Below, piece by piece: positions 10,983 through 21,081 of a stretch of 64,000 nucleotides of DNA; the first letter of the stretch is position 1; each line of letters opens with the position of its first letter. The position numbers and the translations under genes were made by a program. Origin of the DNA: Puccinia triticina (taxonomy: Eukaryota; Basidiomycota; Pucciniomycetes; Pucciniales; Pucciniaceae); assembly GCF_026914185.1 (NCBI RefSeq), contig NC_070571.1, forward strand, positions 3,534,001 through 3,598,000, written 5' to 3'. The notes under the pieces were generated by a model. It saw only the letters and a program-made list of their open reading frames with translations, had not been told where the DNA came from and searched no databases.

Positions 10983-13900
10983 ATGGTTAAGCATTCCAGG
11001 AAGAAAGTGCCGGAGAAGGCCAATATGAGTAAGCCCTGTAGAGTAAATTGTGGTTTATTGGAGCTGACACAAGGTTTGCCAACTCTAGGCCTATTCTACC
11101 AAAAGCCTGGTGACACACGAGACAAAAGGGACTGTCACCTCTGCAGAGGCGGCCGTGGTTCAATGCACAAAAAACTTGTATAAACATGAGTGGACGGAGG
11201 CTCATATTGCGGCAGCCAAACGGCGCGATGACCGGGAACGCTTGAACCCACTCGTAGATGATGCACCAGTTCTGATGCCTGAGACGATGGACTGGAAGGC
11301 AGATCCTAACCAACTCCCAGCCAAGGACCCCCCGATTGCGCCAGAGCTTGACATCCATGAGTTAGGCCTAGACTTGGCCTTCATAGAACAGGACAGCTTT
11401 TATAGTGAAGAGACTGACCACACAAGGGCATGTGATGACACTTCCAATTCAACCTGATCGAGCAATGACGTGGGTTGGAATACTTGCCAACCATCAGATA
11501 CTGATTGGGGGCTCCCAGCTCCACAAGCCAATGGGCAGTCCAGAGGTGCATGGGGGCGCAAACGTATTGACAAGTGGTGGCCTTTTAAGTCTGTAGAGGT
11601 GCGTCGCCAGGGAATATTAACATTTTCTTTGGTCCTTTGTTATATTTCTGAATTTATTTTCATCAGTATTTGATCGGTTGCTTGGTGGTTGGCCACACAA
11701 GGACCATAATTTCACGCGCAATTTACAACCATGTGCGCATGGGGTTTGATATCTGTGCTGTCAAACTGCCTGATTGGACGACCATCCGTCGTGTTAACAC
11801 AGACCTCCGGAAGATGATTGGACTTGAGGTAGTGGGGCGCCTGTTGGTAATGAACACGCCGGTACACTACTTGAGTCTCAAAAAGATACTTGGACTCGAA
11901 TTGGCCAATCTGTTGGTTGAACCTCACCTGAGATACTATCCGGAGATGACTGGTGGGCGGAACATATTGCGGTTATCCCAATCATCAAAGTGGCTGGAAG
12001 AGCTCTCACCCAACACACGTGCGCAGATGGTTTGGAATAATGAACACAATTTTTACTTGTTTGAGCTTGTCCAGCTCCAATCTGGGCTGATTGTCATCCC
12101 GGGGTTCTTCTACAAGTGTGCAGGGGAGATGTATGCTCATTGCCTGACACCAACAATAGACGCAAATCAAGACAATGGCCAACTGGTGATTTCTATTACC
12201 AAAGATGCCATCTTCTCCTCACCTGAATATACCAGCATCTCTGTAGCTGGGTTCAATGTGGAATATCCCTTGATGGAGGCCCCTGATGGATCACTATTTT
12301 TTGAGCTCTGTGGGAATAAGCTGTACGGTAAATGTTATGTTCATGCATAAATTGGGTGCAGGCATAGATATCTGCTTACCAATGTGTCTTCTCTCAACAC
12401 AGAGGTTGGCGCGTCAGGCCGGTCAGAAAGGCAAATGCCTAATCCCTGGAGGGAGAGAGCAGCATCTCAAGTCATTCGCCACGTTCCCATTTGCCTATAT
12501 TCCAATGACACCTCCGGAAATTCGTCCAAAAAATGGAACAAGCACATATCCTACTACTTCACACTTGCTGGGCTTCCACCAAAACTCACAAACCAACATT
12601 TCCACTGCCACTTCCTCAGCACTTCAAACAGCGCCGGTCCAATGGAGCTTGCTGAAGGAATTGTTGATGAAATAATGTGTGTGATTCCTGCTCAAGCAGG
12701 TTCCAGATAGGTGTATTATTGACGTGTATACCCATAAATAATTCAGGGAATTGACAACAAAAGGTGTTGCCGCTTACGACTGTGGGTTATCGGAGGAGGT
12801 CTTGGTGACCACAAGCCTCATCTGCTTTTTGGCAGACACACCAATGCACGCAGAGATCACTAGCACAGTGATGCCCGCAAATGCATGCAACCCGTGTCAG
12901 GCGTGTGATTTGGGTGTGAGCAGTGTGGCTCAGAAGAAGACATTGGCTTATCTGCAATTCTTCTTGCAAATCAGCGCTGATGGATTGTGGGTAAGTGTTA
13001 TTTTGTTCAATTGTACTATAACTTGGATGATTAACATCCCACTGGTGCAAAAATTGTTTTGTTATAGATAACAAATGGGCTGAGATCGTGGGTTGGAATT
13101 ATTGCCAACTGTTATCTTTTGTGGCAAATGGCAAAGGAATCCAGGTCAAAAACCCGTGCAGGTGACCTTGGCAGGGAGCTAGGCATCAAAGATTCGATCA
13201 ACAGACAAATTTCAATGTACAAGTATGACATACGAGCAAAGGGAGATGAAGCCACCCCCGCCAATACTGCCTTTATAACGCGTATTGACATGTTGGACAA
13301 GGATGATCCGGAGCGGCTTTTCAACTCCTTCTTCAGGGTTCCGGGTATGCATTTAGATGGATACATATGCCTGCTTGTACTTGCCCATGTTGACCGGCTT
13401 ATCAATTTAGATTTTGATGGTTGCACCAACACGCCGGTTGAGGTACTACACGTCTTTCTCCTTGGAGTTGTCAAGTACATGGTCCGCGATCTTATGGGTC
13501 AGATGAAGCCAGCAGATCTAGGACTTATCGAGGGCCGATACCGTGCATTCAACACGTCCAGCCTCAATATTCCATCTCTCTCAGTGTACTATATGGCTAA
13601 ACATTCTTCAAATTTTGTTGGAAAGGAGTTCAAGATTGTCCTCCAGACTGCACCTTTTGTTCTTTTCGAATTCATGGACAATGCGGAACGAGACGCTTGG
13701 AGTGCACTGTGTCAACTGGCACCTCTGATTTTCCAAACCAAAACTGAGGAGATGAGTTTGTATCTTTGTGATATCCAATTCCACATTCACAAACTGCTAT
13801 ACTACATCTTCAAGATAACGGCGCAATGGGTGAATAAACCCAAATTAAACATGCTTCTACATTTGCCCGAGTCGATCAAGCGGTTTGGCCCGGCTGGCTT

Positions 13901-14210
13901 GTATGCAACAGAAAAAATGGAAAGCTTTAACGGTGTATTGAGGAATGCCGCCATTTATTCAAATAGGCAAAGTCCTGGTAAGGACATTGGCACCACCTTT
14001 GCTAACTCTAAGGCAATCCAACACTTGACCTGCGGAGGATGGTTCCTCGACCCAAAAAGTCCAAACTGTTATATTCAGGCCAAACCCTTGGTCCGCGATC
14101 TGTTCTTCATGAGATCCTTAATACAAAGATCTATGGACTACAATGATTCACACATCCAGAAGCATGATGAGAGGTACCCGCGCCCAATTTATCCCAGACG
14201 CCCCAAGCGC
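10983..14210 (+). pseudogene. CACTA/Plavaka-like transposase, 5' part cut by the gypsy insertion
   Basis: DNA transposase split by the LTR at 14211. Exons supported by frame: 11089-11598, 11667-12327, 12403-12676, 12747-12990 and 13068-14210, with introns of 68-77 nt. A short first exon with ATG at 10983 is plausible, but its donor (11029 or 11043) is uncertain. Motifs: PNPWRERA and DDTSGNSSKKWNKH in exon 3-4; SEEVLVTTSLICFLADTPMHAE and NPCQAC in exon 5; NTPVEVLHVFLLGVVKYM and TEKMESFNGVLRNAAIYSNR in exon 6. Together with 28889-29668 the exons sum to 3465 nt, an exact multiple of three. The only other lesion seen is TGA at 11455-11457. Confident as a transposase; the superfamily name is less certain. 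Confidence 0.8.
14207..14210 (+). repeat. Target duplication (left copy) of the gypsy element
   Basis: GCGC immediately precedes the 5' LTR and recurs at 28885-28888 just after the 3' LTR. An ambiguous fifth base A could belong to the duplication or to the LTR end. Confidence 0.75.
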
Positions 14211-15487
14211 TGTGGTGTTCCATATGCGTGACAATGCCAAAAGCTCATTGCAGAGGTATTATAGTGGAGGGAGTGTGTAATACAGTGCGGGGGAAGAAGG
14301 GAAGAAGGAGCAAGAGGGGAGGAGAGGCCTTGACCCCCAACATTGGAAGTGGAACAGGTTAGACAATGGATGCAGAGTGTGTGGAAGAGGATGGAAGATG
14401 GCTTGGTTGCATAGCAACACATGACATCATGCAGCGCAGTACATGCATGAAAGTGCTGTGTAGCTCAAGCGCCTCATGCAGTATATATCCCTCATTGTTT
14501 GTACGCATAGTACAGCGTATGCAGGTAGATAAGCTGTACAGGAAGTGTCTCCCGCAGCATAAATCCCTCATTGATTGTAAATGTAGCACAGCATATGCAG
14601 GCAGATAAGCTGTACAGGAAGTGTCTCCTGCAGCATAAATCCCTCATTGTTTGTACACAAAGAACATCATATGCAGGTAGATAAGATGTACAGGAGGTGT
14701 CTCCTGCAGCATAAATCCCTCATTTTTTGTAAGGCAGTGCAGCACATGCATGCAGATGCTGTGTAGTTGAGTGTCTCCTGCAGCATAAACCCCTCGTTGT
14801 TTGTACATGCATCGCAGTACATGCATGAGAGGCTGTGTAGTTGAGATCCCCTGCAGCAATAATCCCTCATGAGGAGCTTCCCTGGAGCAAAAATCCCTCA
14901 CCCTTCAATATATAAGGAGGCCCTTTCTCCCCTCATCAGAGGTTTCGCCATCAGCCTACAGAGGTTTGGTCACAAGTGGTTAGTTAGTTTAGTTAGGATC
15001 AGCCTACAGAGGTTTGGTCACAAGTGGTTAGTTAGTTTAGTCAGCAGTGGTTATTAGCGGTATTAGTGATTAGTACAAGTACCGTAGAAGTTTAGTAGTG
15101 GTATCAGTGTGTCGGCAGTAGTAGAACCAATCATAACACAACAACAAATTTGAGTTAAGCAGCATATTAGTAACGTGTAGTACGAGTATAACAAAGTAAG
15201 TATATTGTCTGCGTGCAAAGAAGTTATAACAGATTTGCTAGCCTGTTGAATCAAGTGATCTAGGTCTGATAGAGATTACTATATGAAAGTAAGATCTATC
15301 TTGGAATCAGCCATATCTTTATAAATATTGATTACAAGACTCTTAGATATTTGCATAGTATTATTAGAGGGGCAGGTCTTTCAAACCACCCGTAAGTTGT
15401 AATAGCCTTTCAACCTATTAAGCAATTTATTTCCCCCTCAGCGGATATTTCACCAAATTATATTTAGTGTCCCACAGGAGTCCCACA
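14211..15487 (+). repeat. 5' LTR of the gypsy element
   Basis: Direct repeat of 27608-28884 at a constant offset of 13397. Inside are about six imperfect ~75-bp repeats (14470-14870) built on CAGCATAAATCCCTCATTG and a 48-bp unit repeated twice (14950-15045). The end GTCCCACA is itself doubled. Confidence 0.95.
14909..14915 (+). promoter_or_regulatory. TATA box of the 5' LTR
   Basis: TATATAA followed by GG, upstream of the LTR's doubled 48-bp segment. This is the expected position for the U3/R boundary promoter. The same site is at 28306-28312 in the 3' LTR. Function is inferred. Confidence 0.55.
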
Positions 15488-15489
15488 TC

Positions 15490-15506
15490 TGGTGTCCCAA
15501 CAGTGG
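15490..15506 (+). other. Putative primer-binding site
   Basis: TGGTGTCCCAACAGTGG begins two bases after the 5' LTR. TGG matches the CCA end of a tRNA. Which tRNA is complementary was not determined. Confidence 0.5.
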
Positions 15507-15639
15507 CCAATTACCTTCAGCAAGATCATCAAGTCATCAACCAATTTAAGTGGATCATCAGTAACTTCAACCAATCTTGGAAAATAGTGGCGGCGTGGAT
15601 CATAGACGGGACGGAGTTGATAGGATTTTGAACAACGAG

Positions 15640-15795
15640 GCTAGGATTTTTGGACGACGAGGATAGGAGTTTAGACAACGAGGATAGGATTTTGGACGAC
15701 GAGGATAGGATTTTGGACAAAGAGGCTAGGATTTTGGACGACGAGGATAGGCTTTCGCAGGACAAGGATAGGATTTTGGCCAACAGGGCGAGGAT
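15640..15795 (+). repeat. 24-bp tandem repeats in the gag leader
   Basis: About six copies of a unit like GGATTTTGGACGACGAGGAT. In one frame it reads as an acidic repeat close to DDEDRILD. That frame (from 15650) stops at 15871 and is not the gag frame. Confidence 0.7.
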
Positions 15796-15909
15796 CAAGA
15801 CAAGGATAGGATATCATCAGCAAGTGACAGAAGGGATAGGATTTGGCGTACGTGGCGGGATTGGGATCTAAGTCTGGATTACAACATCAGGGAGTGGGAG
15901 TACGGGGAT

Positions 15910-17997
15910 TTGACCGAGCAAGAGAGAGAATTTCTGAGTGAATACTGTGATCAAGTCACCAGGAAGAAGTCAGAAGATTTGGAAGAGCAACTGATTGGAT
16001 ATCAGCGATTACCCATCATGCATCCACCAATTCACGATCAGACAGCTATACTTCAAGACCAGTCAGCTATTATTCAAGAGCAGTCAGCAATTATTCAAGA
16101 ACAGCGAGCAGCTTTGAAAAGGATGGAGGAAAGGATGGCAGCTTTTTTTGACCAGCAGAAGGCACCACAGAATGTACCTATACCAGAAACCCCAGTTCAA
16201 CAAGGACCCTCACCTCAATTTGCAACTTCAACTCCGTTCACACCAAGACCAGTGGGTATGGACACAACTATTCAAGGAATTACGGATAGCGTGGGGGAAA
16301 CACCTGGATCATCACCAAACTCTAGTCAGTTCAGATCACGAGCAGAGATCAAGTTAGTGGACCAGGAAAAGGGTGTTTTACTAGATACCAAGAGGATGAA
16401 CTTACATTTTGATGGGACTGAAGTGGAGTTGTTCATTCAGCGTGTGGAAAAGATAGCTTCAATGCAAAAAGCTGGTGGGCAAGATGTGGCCTTACAATTG
16501 CCATTCCTGGTAAAGGAACGGAAGATTAGCGAATGTATTGAGAACATGGAGGGCCATGAGAACCGGGATTGGGAGCTGCTGAAGACGGAACTCATTCGAA
16601 AATGGGGAAGGGCAACACCAATAAGGCAATTCAATGAGGGCTCAATAGGCACCTTGGTTGATAAGTATGCAGACAAGGGTGGCATCCAAACAAAGGAGGA
16701 GTACCGGTCATTTATAGGTGATCTTGAGGAAGTACTGGCATACTTGAAGAAGATGGGATACGAGGACGTTAACACAGAGAGTGGGGAACCACTTTGGAAG
16801 GCAATTTCAACGGAGATACGGCGAGACGTGGCACGTGATATGGCGCATAATAAGAAATTACGCAAGACCAAGGACGGAAAGGCACTGGTACCCAAGCTGG
16901 AACAGTTGAAGGAATACGTGGAGGCATCATTGGCGGTATTGGATATGGATGTGGGTACTACAAAAGGTAAGAATGTCAGCAAGGATCCAGAAAACAACAA
17001 GGAAGCTCAAGCAAAACCCCAGCCAGAGGAGGGGAATGATAAGGTAAAGGAATTAGAAGAAGAAATTAAGAAATTACGTACTGACTTAAATACTAACTTG
17101 AATACTAACCCAAATTCTAGACCCTTTCCGCCTCATTTAGCAGGAACAAGACCGCCAGCAGCAGGATTTAGACCAGTAGGACCAGGAGGACCACTGTTCC
17201 CACGGCCACCAATTCAGTGTTTCTATTGTAAGGAGATGGATCATACAGTTATGTTTTGTTCACATCTGAATGAAGATATAACCAAGCGGGCAGTTTTCAA
17301 GTCGGGACCAAACTATTACTATCCCAACAAGGAACCAATTCCGTCTGACACAGGCGACTCTATTCGTGAACTGGTACGGAGGTATGCGGAGCGGGTTGAG
17401 TTAAGCAGGGAAGGAGCGGAAATACAAGCTAATAGGGCAGCAGGAAACACGGGAGTGGAGAAATTGCATGAGCCAACAGCAACCATGATTTCGACTAACC
17501 GATGGGAGATGTGGAGTCCACCGGAGATGCACTACGGGGAGGAAGACGAGGAGATCCAGGTTGGATTTGGCTTACGGCGATCTCCGAGACATGCGAATAA
17601 GGAGAAGGAAAAAGACAGTCAGCCAGTGCAATCTAAACCAGATAAGGTGGAGAAGCCTAAGGAGAGCACACATAATGCACCAGCACCCAATCAAGAGGCC
17701 AAAAAGAAACCCCCGGTGACAAAGAAGAGGAGATCAAGCTATCCGGGAGCATGGGTGGAGGGAACATCTGATGACGGAAGCAGTGAAGGCGAGGAGATTC
17801 AGGAACGGGAGCGGGTACCTGCAAAGGACAACGAAAGGAAGGATACAGAGGAGTCAGCAAAGGAGTCATCGGAGACAACAGTGGACAGAGCCAAAGTTGG
17901 GGGGGGGGCTGATAAAGAAGATATTGAAACAAAGCTTCACACTCACCCTGGAAGAACTCCTGCTTATTGCACCAAAATTCCTTCAAGACTTACATAA
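15910..17997 (+). CDS. gag: Gypsy Gag polyprotein with CCHC zinc knuckle
   Basis: Structural Gag of the gypsy element, forming the cytoplasmic particle that packages element RNA. The long open frame runs to TAA 17995-17997. Seen: a Gln-rich helical N-terminal stretch (about residues 35-80), a capsid-like central region (about 160-330), a Lys/Glu-rich coiled-coil stretch, and one zinc knuckle CFYCKEMDHTVMFC (CX2CX4HX4C). No ATG occurs between the upstream in-frame stop (TAG 15769-15771) and an internal ATG at about 16018, so the true start is unclear. The frame diverges from the protease frame near a run of ten G at 17899-17908; codons after that run probably do not belong to the ancestral Gag. 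High confidence for Gag identity. Confidence 0.85.
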   Translation: MTEQEREFLSEYCDQVTRKKSEDLEEQLIGYQRLPIMHPPIHDQTAILQDQSAIIQEQSAIIQEQRAALKRMEERMAAFFDQQKAPQNVPIPETPVQQGPSPQFATSTPFTPRPVGMDTTIQGITDSVGETPGSSPNSSQFRSRAEIKLVDQEKGVLLDTKRMNLHFDGTEVELFIQRVEKIASMQKAGGQDVALQLPFLVKERKISECIENMEGHENRDWELLKTELIRKWGRATPIRQFNEGSIGTLVDKYADKGGIQTKEEYRSFIGDLEEVLAYLKKMGYEDVNTESGEPLWKAISTEIRRDVARDMAHNKKLRKTKDGKALVPKLEQLKEYVEASLAVLDMDVGTTKGKNVSKDPENNKEAQAKPQPEEGNDKVKELEEEIKKLRTDLNTNLNTNPNSRPFPPHLAGTRPPAAGFRPVGPGGPLFPRPPIQCFYCKEMDHTVMFCSHLNEDITKRAVFKSGPNYYYPNKEPIPSDTGDSIRELVRRYAERVELSREGAEIQANRAAGNTGVEKLHEPTATMISTNRWEMWSPPEMHYGEEDEEIQVGFGLRRSPRHANKEKEKDSQPVQSKPDKVEKPKESTHNAPAPNQEAKKKPPVTKKRRSSYPGAWVEGTSDDGSSEGEEIQERERVPAKDNERKDTEESAKESSETTVDRAKVGGGADKEDIETKLHTHPGRTPAYCTKIPSRLT

Positions 17998-19561
17998 TTT
18001 ACCTTCGGCTGAGGTCAAGATGGCGGATTGTCAACAAAACTCCGGAATATGTAACCAAACCAACTTTGAGAAAGAATTTGATTGTAGTGGCCGACCACTG
18101 AATACCATAGCACCGCTGACATATGCATGCCCATTGGGATTTGTGAATATAACTATTAACGGACAAAAGATCAAGGCATTAGTTGATAGTGGCGCAGAAC
18201 TGAACATCATGCCGGAAACTGTGGCTCTGCAATTGCAATTACCTACTAGGGAAATCAGTATGAATATTACGGGTATTGGTGGCCACTCTTCACCCATTGT
18301 GGGATTAGCAGAGGCCATCCCATTCCATATAGACACAGAGGACAACAAAGCAGCCAATTTCTTTATTGTGAGAGGGAAGGTATATACAGTGTTGGGAAGA
18401 CCATTTTTGGCGGATCACAAAGTACGCCTGGAGTTGTCCAAAGCACGAGGAGAAATTTTGAGTTACAAGCTATGGGATGGAGAAAGGTTATGTATACCAA
18501 TATGCGCTCCAGAAGTTCCAGGATGGGAAATGGCACCCCCTCGGAGGATTGCCAGTAAGTGTTCCCATAGCATTCAGGTGAGTGAATATCAGCTTAAGGA
18601 GACAGCAAATGATGGAGTGGGCAGCGGAGCGGATATTGGTACAGATAGGGGGTCAAGCAGCGGAGAGGATATTGGTACGGATAGTGGGTCAAATAGTAGA
18701 GCGGATAGGGGTTGCAATGAAGGAACAAACGGTGGAACAGCCAGCGGGATGGATACTGGAACAGATGCCGGCTCAAATAACGAATTATATAACAGCACAG
18801 GGTTCACAGAAGAGAGTAGACCGGTATATGGGCCGTTGAACACCCCTTCAGATACTCTGTCAAATTGTACGGGATTTGTGTTGAAGGAAACTGGTAAAGA
18901 TGATGAGGAAAGGGGAATACAAGGTCATTCTTCAGACACAACTGACCTCCATAAAACCAAGCATGTGCCTTTAAAGCAAGAATGGCAGTCACATCCTTTG
19001 TCTGAAATGAAGAAAGATTGGCATACAGAGTGGGAACAACTACCGTTGTGGATGGGCACTCATACTACTCCAGAACCAAAGCTGTTTCCAATAAGTGCTG
19101 ATTATATTGATGAGGGGTATCCAGTAAAAGAATTCCTGCGCATTTATCCAGAAAATTATGGTTGCACAACTGAAGGGGTTTGGAAAGAGCTCCCTGGGCA
19201 CCCCGTTGGACGAATAGGATTTATGATGTTGCTAAATTACAACGGGACCATGGGATATCTTCAAAATGACACCATTTGGCCGGAAATTTGGTGGATTGCA
19301 TCTACGGAACGGTTTGGAATGTACATTGGCAGCACTCGAGGAATTATTGATACGGCAGAACTGGAGATGCGGTATGATTTGCACAATCGGAGGGGGGAGG
19401 AGGAGGAGTTCTTGAGACGTGTATGCTCAAAGATGGTGCTGTTGTTTGGGAGATTCAGCTGGGATCTATTCAAATGGGCGCTACGGGACGAACAAGATCA
19501 ACTTGGTATGGACTTCAGAACCTTCTGGGCAGATTGGGAGTATTCTGCAATTGCAGAATAG
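17909..19561 (+). CDS. Gypsy protease (retropepsin) and C-terminal extension
   Basis: Continues in the +1 frame relative to gag after the G10 run. LTLEELLLIAPKFLQDL is the usual linker before the protease in basidiomycete gypsy elements. The aspartic protease core follows: ALVDSGAELNIMP with catalytic Asp at 18184-18186, and later TVLGRPFL. It would cut the Gag-Pol precursors. A low-complexity Gly/Asp/Ser/Thr-rich linker of tandem character (18600-18790) follows. A conserved-looking C-terminal part is rich in Trp and aromatic residues and ends at TAG 19559-19561. I do not know a function for that last ~170 residues. The frame is open further upstream (from 17771), but those codons overlap gag out of frame. 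Whether gag-PR expression uses frameshifting or the G run is an indel cannot be told. Confidence 0.8.
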   Translation: MIKKILKQSFTLTLEELLLIAPKFLQDLHNLPSAEVKMADCQQNSGICNQTNFEKEFDCSGRPLNTIAPLTYACPLGFVNITINGQKIKALVDSGAELNIMPETVALQLQLPTREISMNITGIGGHSSPIVGLAEAIPFHIDTEDNKAANFFIVRGKVYTVLGRPFLADHKVRLELSKARGEILSYKLWDGERLCIPICAPEVPGWEMAPPRRIASKCSHSIQVSEYQLKETANDGVGSGADIGTDRGSSSGEDIGTDSGSNSRADRGCNEGTNGGTASGMDTGTDAGSNNELYNSTGFTEESRPVYGPLNTPSDTLSNCTGFVLKETGKDDEERGIQGHSSDTTDLHKTKHVPLKQEWQSHPLSEMKKDWHTEWEQLPLWMGTHTTPEPKLFPISADYIDEGYPVKEFLRIYPENYGCTTEGVWKELPGHPVGRIGFMMLLNYNGTMGYLQNDTIWPEIWWIASTERFGMYIGSTRGIIDTAELEMRYDLHNRRGEEEEFLRRVCSKMVLLFGRFSWDLFKWALRDEQDQLGMDFRTFWADWEYSAIAE

Positions 19562-20304
19562 CCCCCACACATAGCAGATTACGGATTGGTGTATATAGGA
19601 TAGATTCTGGAAGAAATTTACTTGATAGCTTCAATCTTCTTGGCACTCCACCTTGCGGGGATTGGTCATGTGTTTTTAGGTTTCAGTTTTCCACTGCCAT
19701 TTAGGGCTCATTACTCTCAGGGGGGGGGCAGGTTTGTCTTATTTTATTTTATTTCTAGGAAAAGTATAAAGCTAACAGAATAGGAAGGAGACCCTTTGTC
19801 TTTATCTTTAGAGCTAACAGGATTGGAAGGAGACATGTTTCTAGATCTAACAAGATGGGAAGCAGACACGTTATTTTATTTCCAGAGCTGACAGGATTGG
19901 AAGGAGACATGTTTGTTTTTAAGGCTAACAAGATTGGAAGGAGACTTTTTTTTCTTTTTTTATCTTTAGAAGCTAACAGGACAGGAAGGGAGCAGCTTTG
20001 TTTTTGTATTTTTAGATAAGAGGAGGTCTTGGGAGTTGGGCTGAAATATCAGTGGCCTTGGATGAAAAGAGGAAGGGAGAATGGTCAGAGTCAAGGGTTG
20101 GTAGGGTCATAGCCAGGAACGGTACGAGTATTTATGTAGTTGAAGCAAAGGATAGCTGCGCAAAGGGTGCGAAACACTAATCGCGCTTGGGAATTGGGGT
20201 TGTCGAGTAACACCAACCTATGGGAAGAAGGAGCGTTCGGGACTGTGCTTGTATCAGTTTATGGTCAGGAGTGTGGATGGGAGGAGAAAAGTAGGAAGTA
20301 ATGC
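19562..20304. repeat. Gypsy internal non-coding DNA with ~45-bp tandem repeats
   Basis: Between about 19768 and 20005 the phrase GCTAACAGGATTGGAAGGAGAC recurs five to six times with variation, separated by T-rich spacers. A run of nine G starts at 19719 or so. No gene is supported on the plus strand. Confidence 0.6.
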
Positions 20305-21081
20305 TCACAAATTAGCGCTATGGGCAATGAACCAACCTTCAAGTAAGTTGGCGTCTAAGCGGAGAAGGTTATGGTGATTAGCGTCGGGGTGATTGGCGGG
20401 AAATCTGGCCAACATGGCCCGAAGAGACACTAGAAGATTGTAGAACTGCGCGGCTAGGAAAGCAGAGCTGAAGTGTCCATCAGTGTACACTTCAGCAATC
20501 TGCGCGGCTCGAGGACAAGGGGTTGGCGGCATGTCAGGAGGAGATGGAGGGGTAGGAGGCATTTCAGTTGGAGGCGACAAAGACGTCGGAGGAGGGGAAA
20601 GTGGGGAATAGCGTTGGCGGCGATTCGGGCGCTCTGGGCCAATGGGAGTCGGAGACTCTGGAGCCCAGCGGTGACGAAGGGCAGGTGGAGGCGATCGAAG
20701 GACGAACGGAGCAGCTTGTGCCCATCAAGGGGAGTGGATTGGCGAGGGCGTGCGAAGGTTTGCAAGTATAGGAGGAGACCCGACCGTCAACGCAGGAGCA
20801 CGAGTGTTCTGAAGATAGCCGCCAGCAGCGGTGGAGAAGCGAGCAGTAGCAATATAAGGAGGAGGTGCCTCATCTGGAGTACCTTCTTCTTCAAGAGGTT
20901 CGATAAACGACGGACGCGCTGTTGTCGGGGCCTAAAATGAGATGGGGGTGTACTATGTTAGGAGGCAGGTATTGAGGAGATAGCTTGAGCGAGGGCGTAC
21001 CCTTTCAGTCACAGGAGAGGAAGCAGTATCGCGCGGGGCCTCTGGGGAAACAACAACGCCAGTGGACTCGTGAGAAGACAT
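20305..21081 (-). CDS. Antisense spliced ORF inside the gypsy element
   Basis: Minus-strand gene between protease and pol, opposite to all other element genes. ATG at 21081; exon 1 is 21081-21001 (27 codons, phase 0). An intron of 69 nt with GTACGC donor and CATTTTAG acceptor follows. Exon 2 is 20931-20305 (209 codons) and ends in TGA. The product is Pro/Ser/Thr-rich over most of its length (PPTEMPPTPPSPPDMPPTP) and ends in a helical ~65-residue domain with SSAFLAAQFYNLLVSLRAML and LLRLDANLLEGWFIA. One in-frame TGA (20725-20727) interrupts exon 2. Not recognised. It may be an accessory antisense gene of this retrotransposon lineage or a captured host gene. Phase consistency and codon-like composition argue against chance. 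Confidence 0.55.

Noticed and set aside
14366..14901. Open frames inside the gypsy LTR repeats (also 27763-28298)
   Set aside because: They arise from imperfect ~75-bp LTR repeats and have no motif or start context.
20473..20940. 155-codon plus-strand frame, Arg-rich
   Set aside because: It is the complement of the antisense spliced gene, whose phase-consistent intron and composition are more convincing.
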